27,772 nt of DNA from Nitrosomonadaceae bacterium (GTDB lineage: Bacteria; Pseudomonadota; Gammaproteobacteria; Burkholderiales; Nitrosomonadaceae). How positions within the stretch are numbered: the first letter of the stretch is position 1; each line of letters starts with the position of its first letter. Below, in pieces: positions 23,943-27,772 of the stretch. The notes beneath the pieces were generated by a model that was not told the DNA's origin, did not search any database, and worked only from the letters and a program-made list of their open reading frames with translations. Where the stretch lies: NCBI GenBank assembly GCA_919902625.1, contig CAKKRO010000166.1:1-27772 (forward strand). The letters run 5' to 3'. The translations under genes and the position numbers were made by a program.

Positions 23943-24850
23943 TGCGATCATGGCTGACACAACACCGGTTTGTATTTTTTCTCACACTGAGGCGGTTATT
24001 CTCTACACCCGTCACCAGCTTGCTGAGTGTCATAGTGATGGGCATTGCTCTCAGCCTGCCTGCCGGTATTTATGTGCTCATGGAAAACCTGCAATCCATT
24101 TCCGGGCAAACAGCGAGTTCTCCCCAAATGAGCCTGTTTCTTAAACTGGACGCTAAAAAAGATGATATTGAAAGCATCAAACAGCGCCTGGAAGAAGACC
24201 CACAGATCGTCAGTTTCCAGTTCATCTCAAAGGATGCGGCGCTGTATCAGTTACAACAAAACAACGGGGTCACTGATATTGCCGCCGCCCTGGTACGCAA
24301 TCCGCTTCCCGATGCCTTCATTGTGCATACACTGGAAGGCGCTCCTGAAGCGCTGGAGCCATTGCGTGTGGCGATGCAGAAATGGCCGGAAATCGAGCAT
24401 GTCCAGTTTGATTCTGCCTGGATTGAGCGCCTGAACGCGCTACTCAAGCTGGGGCGTTTTGTCGTACTCATGCTGGCAACTTTGCTGAGCATTGCGATTA
24501 TCGCGATCATGTTCAATACCATACGCCTGCAGATTCTTACCAAGCGGGATGAAATCGAAATATCCAAGCTAATGGGCGCGACCGATAGTTTTATTCGCCG
24601 TCCTTTTCTTTATTTTGGCACCATTCAGGGGCTGGCTGGCGGTGCTACCGCCTGGTTTATCATTGCATTAGCCATAGAAGCGATGAACGGAGAACTGGCC
24701 GAGCTTGCCCGGCTTTATAATCTTGATCTGCACCTGCAACATCTCTCTTCAGGAGACAGTATCAGCCTGTTACTGTTCTCGGCCTGGTTGGGGTGGCTAG
24801 GCGCGCGCATATCGGTTGCAAGCCATCTCTGGCAAATTGAGCCCAAATGA
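23939..24850 (+). CDS. ftsX: Cell division membrane protein FtsX
   Basis: The membrane partner of FtsE. It has 303 residues, four predicted membrane segments (about 25-47, 173-195, 224-247, 275-296) and a periplasmic loop of about 125 residues between the first and second, which in known FtsX contacts the hydrolase regulator. TKRDEIEISKLMGATDSFIRR (201-221) is the cytoplasmic coupling region typical of FtsX. It is translated from an overlapping start after ftsE. Confidence 0.96.
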   Translation: MMRSWLTQHRFVFFLTLRRLFSTPVTSLLSVIVMGIALSLPAGIYVLMENLQSISGQTASSPQMSLFLKLDAKKDDIESIKQRLEEDPQIVSFQFISKDAALYQLQQNNGVTDIAAALVRNPLPDAFIVHTLEGAPEALEPLRVAMQKWPEIEHVQFDSAWIERLNALLKLGRFVVLMLATLLSIAIIAIMFNTIRLQILTKRDEIEISKLMGATDSFIRRPFLYFGTIQGLAGGATAWFIIALAIEAMNGELAELARLYNLDLHLQHLSSGDSISLLLFSAWLGWLGARISVASHLWQIEPK

Positions 24851-24883
24851 GGTTGATATCTGCCAGTGAAACTTTTTAAAAAT

Positions 24884-24910
24884 TTGGCACTCTCAAAACT
24901 AGAGTGCTAA
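24884..24910 (+). promoter_or_regulatory. CIRCE element (HrcA repressor binding site) before rpoH
   Basis: TTGGCACTC (24884-24892), a 9-base spacer, then GAGTGCTAA (24902-24910). This matches the CIRCE consensus TTAGCACTC-N9-GAGTGCTAA with one mismatch and the exact spacer length. HrcA binding here is inferred; hrcA itself is not in the window. Confidence 0.88.
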
Positions 24911-24913
24911 AAT
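24884..24913 (+). promoter_or_regulatory. rpoH: Putative sigma70 promoter of rpoH overlapping CIRCE
   Basis: TTGGCA (24884-24889), 18 bases, then TAAAAT (24908-24913), giving a start near 24920 and a leader of about 50 bases. The repressor site fills the spacer exactly, so HrcA would block polymerase. A ribosome binding site (AGGAGA) precedes the ATG. Confidence 0.55.
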
Positions 24914-24970
24914 GGAATGCGATTCCAGCGATAAAGAGTAGGCACAAATCATAATCAGGAGATTATTATA

Positions 24971-25816
24971 ATGACGAATGCTTTAACACTGCCCTCAATG
25001 GGAGGAAGTCTTGAAAGTTATATTCAGTCCGCCAATTCTTTCCCCATTCTTACTCAAGAGGAAGAAAGCAGCTTGGCAAGACGCCTATGGAATTATGGCG
25101 ATATCGAAGCTGCGCAGCAGTTGATTTTGTCCCACCTTCGTTTTGTCGTTGCGATAGCGCGAGGTTACAAGGGATATGGTCTTCCACAAGCCGACTTGAT
25201 TCAGGAAGGTAATATCGGCTTAATGAAAGCGGTCAAGCGTTTTGACCCGGAACGGGGTGTGCGCCTGGTATCCTTTGCAGTACACTGGATCAAAGCCGAG
25301 ATTCATGAATTTATTATGCGTAATTGGCGTCTGGTCAAAATAGCCACCACCAAGCAGCAACGCAAATTATTCTTTAACTTGCGCAGCATGAAGCAGGGAT
25401 TGGACACGATGAACCCACAGGAAGTGGATGCAATGGCCACACAACTGGGTGTCAAACCTGAAGAAGTGGTTGAGATGGAAAAGCGTTTCAATGGCTCGGA
25501 TATTTCTTTGGAGCCCATGTCTGATGATGAGGACGATACCTATAGCCCGATCAGTTATCTGACGGACGGCGCGGAGCCATCACAAATCCTGGAAAGTGAG
25601 CAGATCAATCACTTGCGCGAGAAAGGCTTGCGGCAGTCGCTGGATTGTCTGGATGATCGCAGCCGTCACATCATTGAAGCCCGCTGGTTAAGGGAAAAAG
25701 ATACGGCCACCCTGCATGATCTGGCAGATGAATTAGGGGTATCGGCAGAACGTATTCGTCAGATTGAAGCCAAGGCATTGCAGAAAATGCGTGGTGTCAT
25801 GGTAACAGCGGCTTAA
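24971..25816 (+). CDS. rpoH: Heat shock sigma factor RpoH (sigma32)
   Basis: Directs RNA polymerase to heat shock promoters. It has 281 residues: region 1.2/2 with LSHLRFVVAIARGYKGYGLPQADLIQEGNIGLMKAV (53-88), region 2.4 within SFAVHWIKAEIHEFIMRNWRLVKI, the diagnostic RpoH box QRKLFFNLR (130-138), and region 4 with the helix-turn-helix LHDLADELGVSAERIRQIE. The start is supported by AGGAG at 9 bases. Control by HrcA is inferred from the CIRCE element. It follows ftsX with a 120-base gap, the usual proteobacterial order. Confidence 0.97.
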   Translation: MTNALTLPSMGGSLESYIQSANSFPILTQEEESSLARRLWNYGDIEAAQQLILSHLRFVVAIARGYKGYGLPQADLIQEGNIGLMKAVKRFDPERGVRLVSFAVHWIKAEIHEFIMRNWRLVKIATTKQQRKLFFNLRSMKQGLDTMNPQEVDAMATQLGVKPEEVVEMEKRFNGSDISLEPMSDDEDDTYSPISYLTDGAEPSQILESEQINHLREKGLRQSLDCLDDRSRHIIEARWLREKDTATLHDLADELGVSAERIRQIEAKALQKMRGVMVTAA

Positions 25817-25892
25817 GATCAAATTTGAATCGTTCAATTAATATATCCGTGTGATCCAGAATGGAGCCGGCGGGTGTATATTTTCAGCAAAC

Positions 25893-25985
25893 GGAGAGGT
25901 ACCGAAGCGGTCACAACGGCGCTGACTCGAAATCAGTTGGTCAGGGTAACTTGGCACATGGGTTCGAATCCCATCCTCTCCGCCA
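25893..25985 (+). tRNA. tRNA-Ser, anticodon CGA
   Basis: Acceptor stem GGAGAGG (25893-25899) pairs with CCTCTCC (25975-25981), followed by discriminator G and an encoded CCA (25983-25985). The anticodon loop CTCGAAA (25926-25932) gives anticodon CGA at 25928-25930, reading UCG. The long variable arm and the T-loop GGTTCGAATCC are those of a class II serine tRNA. Its 3' half probably doubles as the insertion site for the element to the right. Confidence 0.97.
25961..25985. other. Candidate attachment site (att) at the tRNA-Ser 3' end
   Basis: P4-type integrases usually recombine at the 3' end of a tRNA gene, and this one lies 164 bases downstream of tRNA-Ser and points away from it. The T-loop to CCA end is therefore the likely core. 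The matching copy at the far end of the element is outside the window, so exact limits cannot be given. Confidence 0.5.
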
Positions 25986-26098
25986 TTAACACTTCCGCAC
26001 AAATCCGCAGCAATCCAAAGAACTCAATAGCTACGCTAGCTTCAAAGCGATTCTATTCCGTAGCAGTCCAAAATAATCCGCTAGAAGCCAGTAAAAAA

Positions 26099-26148
26099 AT
26101 GTGGTAAGTTTCGTGGTAACTTTTTTACCACACAGAAAGTTACCACAT
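26099..26148. repeat. Four GTGGTAA/TTACCAC units forming nested inverted repeats before the integrase
   Basis: Two direct copies of GTGGTAA (26101-26107, 26113-26119) face two inverted copies TTACCAC (26125-26131, 26140-26146). The first three start 12 bases apart. The outer pair forms a 14-base dyad (26099-26112 with 26135-26148, one mismatch), ending 1 base before the integrase ATG. It is placed to act as an operator, an integrase/excisionase arm-site set, or an RNA stem that hides the translation start. Confidence 0.75.
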
Positions 26149-26149
26149 T

Positions 26150-27382
26150 ATGGCTATTAAAGAGTTATTGACAGATCTATCTTGCAAGAATGCGGTTGCT
26201 GAAGGTAGCAAGATACGCAAATTGCATGATGGCCAAGGGCTTTATCTTTGGGTTTATGAAGATGGCCGGAAGTATTGGCGGCTGCGTTATAAGATCCATG
26301 ACAAAGAAAAATCCTTGTCATTGGGCGTTTATCCTGTCGTGGGATTAAAACAAGCCAGGCAGCTTGCACAAGCTGAGCGCGTCAAGCTGTCAAACAATAT
26401 AGATCCATCCACTGATCGCCAAATCAATAAGCAAAAGGCAAAGCAGGCTGCTGCTGATAGTTTTGAAGCCATCGCCCGTGAATGGTACACAAAGCAAACG
26501 CATGCTTGGGCGGCAACCCATAGCAGGGATGTATCGCGCAGGCTTGAAGTAAATGTATTCCCTTATATCGGTATGTACCCCATCAGTACAATTGAAGCCC
26601 CGCAGTTACTTAACATGATTCGCATCATTGAACATCGTGGTTCTTATGACTTGGCACACCGGATACTTGGTGTATGTGGGCAAGTATTCCGGTATAGCAT
26701 AGCTACTGGCCGCTGCAAGCGTGATCCTGCTGCTGACCTAAGAGGTGCACTAACTCCGCACAAGAAAAAGAACCAGGCGGCTGTCAAACCTGAAGAACTG
26801 CCGGAACTGCTACGGGCAATAACCACCTATGAAAGCAAAGGCGGCAGGCAAACACAGCTTGCTTTGCAGTTGCTTGCCTTGACCTTCGTTCGCACCAATG
26901 AATTGATTGGCGCATTGTGGGAAGAATTCGATCTGAACAATGCGCTATGGATCGTACCAGCTACACGCATGAAGATGCGGAATGAACATGCCGTTCCACT
27001 CACCCGCCAGACAATAGACATACTGACCGAATTAAAAAGCATTGCCGGTGAAAGCCGCTATCTGTTACCTGGTCGAAACCCTAACAAGCCAATCAGCAAC
27101 AATACATTGCTCTTTACACTGTATCGCCTGGGCTATAAAGGCAAGATGACCGGGCACGGCTTCCGGGCTGTCGCTTCCACTGCATTGAATGAATCTGGAT
27201 TGTTCAGCCCTGATGCCATTGAGCGGCAATTGGCGCATGGTGAAAGGAATGAAGTAAGGGGCGCATATAACCGGGCGGAATATTTGCCGGAACGGAAAAG
27301 AATAATGACATGGTGGAGTGATCATTTAGAGGCATTGGAGAAAGGAGCGGAAGTCATTCCATTATTCGTTAAATCAGTTTGA
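26150..27382 (+). CDS. P4-type tyrosine integrase
   Basis: A site-specific recombinase that inserts and excises the element at the tRNA. It has 410 residues: an N-terminal arm-binding DUF4102 domain (about 4-90, KLHDGQGLYLWV, LGVYPVVGLKQAR), a SAM-like core-binding domain (about 100-205) and a catalytic domain (about 215-390). Catalytic residues: R248 in TFVRTNELIGALW, H336 and R339 in HGFR, H363 in LAHGE and nucleophile Y373 in AYNRAEYL. All are present, so it should be active. The ATG follows the repeat set directly and has no strong ribosome binding site. Confidence 0.95.
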   Translation: MAIKELLTDLSCKNAVAEGSKIRKLHDGQGLYLWVYEDGRKYWRLRYKIHDKEKSLSLGVYPVVGLKQARQLAQAERVKLSNNIDPSTDRQINKQKAKQAAADSFEAIAREWYTKQTHAWAATHSRDVSRRLEVNVFPYIGMYPISTIEAPQLLNMIRIIEHRGSYDLAHRILGVCGQVFRYSIATGRCKRDPAADLRGALTPHKKKNQAAVKPEELPELLRAITTYESKGGRQTQLALQLLALTFVRTNELIGALWEEFDLNNALWIVPATRMKMRNEHAVPLTRQTIDILTELKSIAGESRYLLPGRNPNKPISNNTLLFTLYRLGYKGKMTGHGFRAVASTALNESGLFSPDAIERQLAHGERNEVRGAYNRAEYLPERKRIMTWWSDHLEALEKGAEVIPLFVKSV

Positions 27383-27772
27383 TTTTTGCAGCATCATTTT
27401 TCTGTGTTTATTCCTACCCCCTGTTTTTTGAGTGGGGCAAGTGGGGCGAGTGGGGCGGAATCGCCAAGAACCGCTTGGTTGCTTGATTCCGTGCGCCCCA
27501 CTTTTTCACAATCGCCACTCGAAACAGTGGGGCGTGCCCCACTTGTTGGGGTAATCTTTGGATTCTATGCTTTATTATCCGCCCCACTTTTTGCAATTCC
27601 GGTATCAATTCAGAGCGAAAATACAGCGCGGAAGATTCCTGATGCCGCCCTACAAACACGGGGAAAAATGGTTAATCTTTTGTTATGGAATTGCATAAAG
27701 AATTATTCATTGCGTCGTCCAGTACACAGAATTACTGCCAGCTTCCATCAAGGCGGCGCATAACACCGGCTT
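27383..27772. other. Non-coding stretch after the integrase, 390 bases to window edge
   Basis: No supported gene. A 125-codon plus-strand frame (27386-27763) runs through the repeats and its GASGASGAE is simply the translated 9-base repeat, so I do not call it. The stretch holds the AGTGGGGC repeat cluster and otherwise AT-rich sequence. Confidence 0.6.
27431..27588. repeat. Seven copies of AGTGGGGC in direct and inverted orientation
   Basis: Direct copies at 27431-27438, 27440-27447 and 27449-27456 (9-base period), inverted GCCCCACT at 27495-27502, a direct/inverted pair forming the palindrome AGTGGGGCGTGCCCCACT (27526-27543), and an inverted copy at 27581-27588. All seven 8-mers are exact. 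The pattern is typical of a DNA-binding site array such as iterons. Confidence 0.85.

Larger units (their letters stand above)
25986..27772. mobile_element. Left end of an integrative element (genomic island or satellite)
   Basis: The segment from the tRNA-Ser 3' end to the window edge carries the integrase and two repeat clusters and no core gene. tRNA, integrase facing inward and unusual repeats is the normal left boundary of an integrative element. Its length and cargo are not visible. Confidence 0.65.

Noticed and set aside
24914..24970. RNA thermometer in the rpoH leader
   Set aside because: The short leader shows no clear stem covering the AGGAGA site, so heat control is better explained by the CIRCE element.
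27431..27456. Three-unit tandem repeat considered as a CRISPR array
   Set aside because: Units are 8-9 bases with no unique spacers; no cas genes are present. No CRISPR array was seen anywhere in the window.
27386..27763. 125-codon plus-strand frame after the integrase
   Set aside because: Its most distinctive segment, GASGASGAE, is the translation of the 9-base AGTGGGGC repeats; no ribosome binding site or domain.

Overview
The window looks like chromosomal DNA of a betaproteobacterium, most likely a Nitrosomonas-like member of the Nitrosomonadales. The evidence is the origin-proximal order dnaA-dnaN-gyrB, the pcnB-folK-panB-panC block beside it, a class A RNase P RNA, the M48 peptidase-pterin dehydratase-rsgA operon divergent from orn, and the ftsY-ftsE-ftsX-rpoH cluster. 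The genus is inferred from gene order and protein character; no database search was possible.

Layout from left to right: (1) the start of a truncated secreted protein on the minus strand, then a 332-base gap. (2) A 2061-residue minus-strand protein with a restriction-like N-terminal nuclease region, a STAND/NACHT-like ATPase and about 1500 residues of mostly helical C-terminal sequence. This is the architecture of Avs-type antiphage sensors. (3) The minus-strand replication block gyrB, dnaN, dnaA. The dnaA-dnaN gap is AT-rich, carries two perfect DnaA boxes and is the best oriC candidate. (4) panC, panB, folK and pcnB, tightly packed and in the same direction. (5) RNase P RNA, a small charged secreted protein, then the overlapping genes for an M48 peptidase, pterin dehydratase and RsgA, all minus strand. 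(6) orn and a secreted His-rich EF-hand protein on the plus strand, converging on an M16 peptidase. (7) The plus-strand cluster ftsY, ftsE, ftsX, rpoH. A near-perfect CIRCE element overlaps a sigma70-like promoter in front of rpoH. (8) tRNA-Ser(CGA), whose 3' end probably serves as an attachment site, followed by a P4-type tyrosine integrase and the left end of an integrative element that runs off the window. The integrase is framed by two unusual repeat clusters.

How the genes work together: the centre is housekeeping (replication initiation, pantothenate and folate synthesis, RNA processing, ribosome maturation, membrane protein targeting, division, heat shock). The accessory parts are the giant nuclease-ATPase directly downstream of gyrB and the element inserted at tRNA-Ser. 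The main candidates for new biology are that protein, the HrcA/CIRCE control implied for rpoH, and the two repeat arrays beside the integrase.
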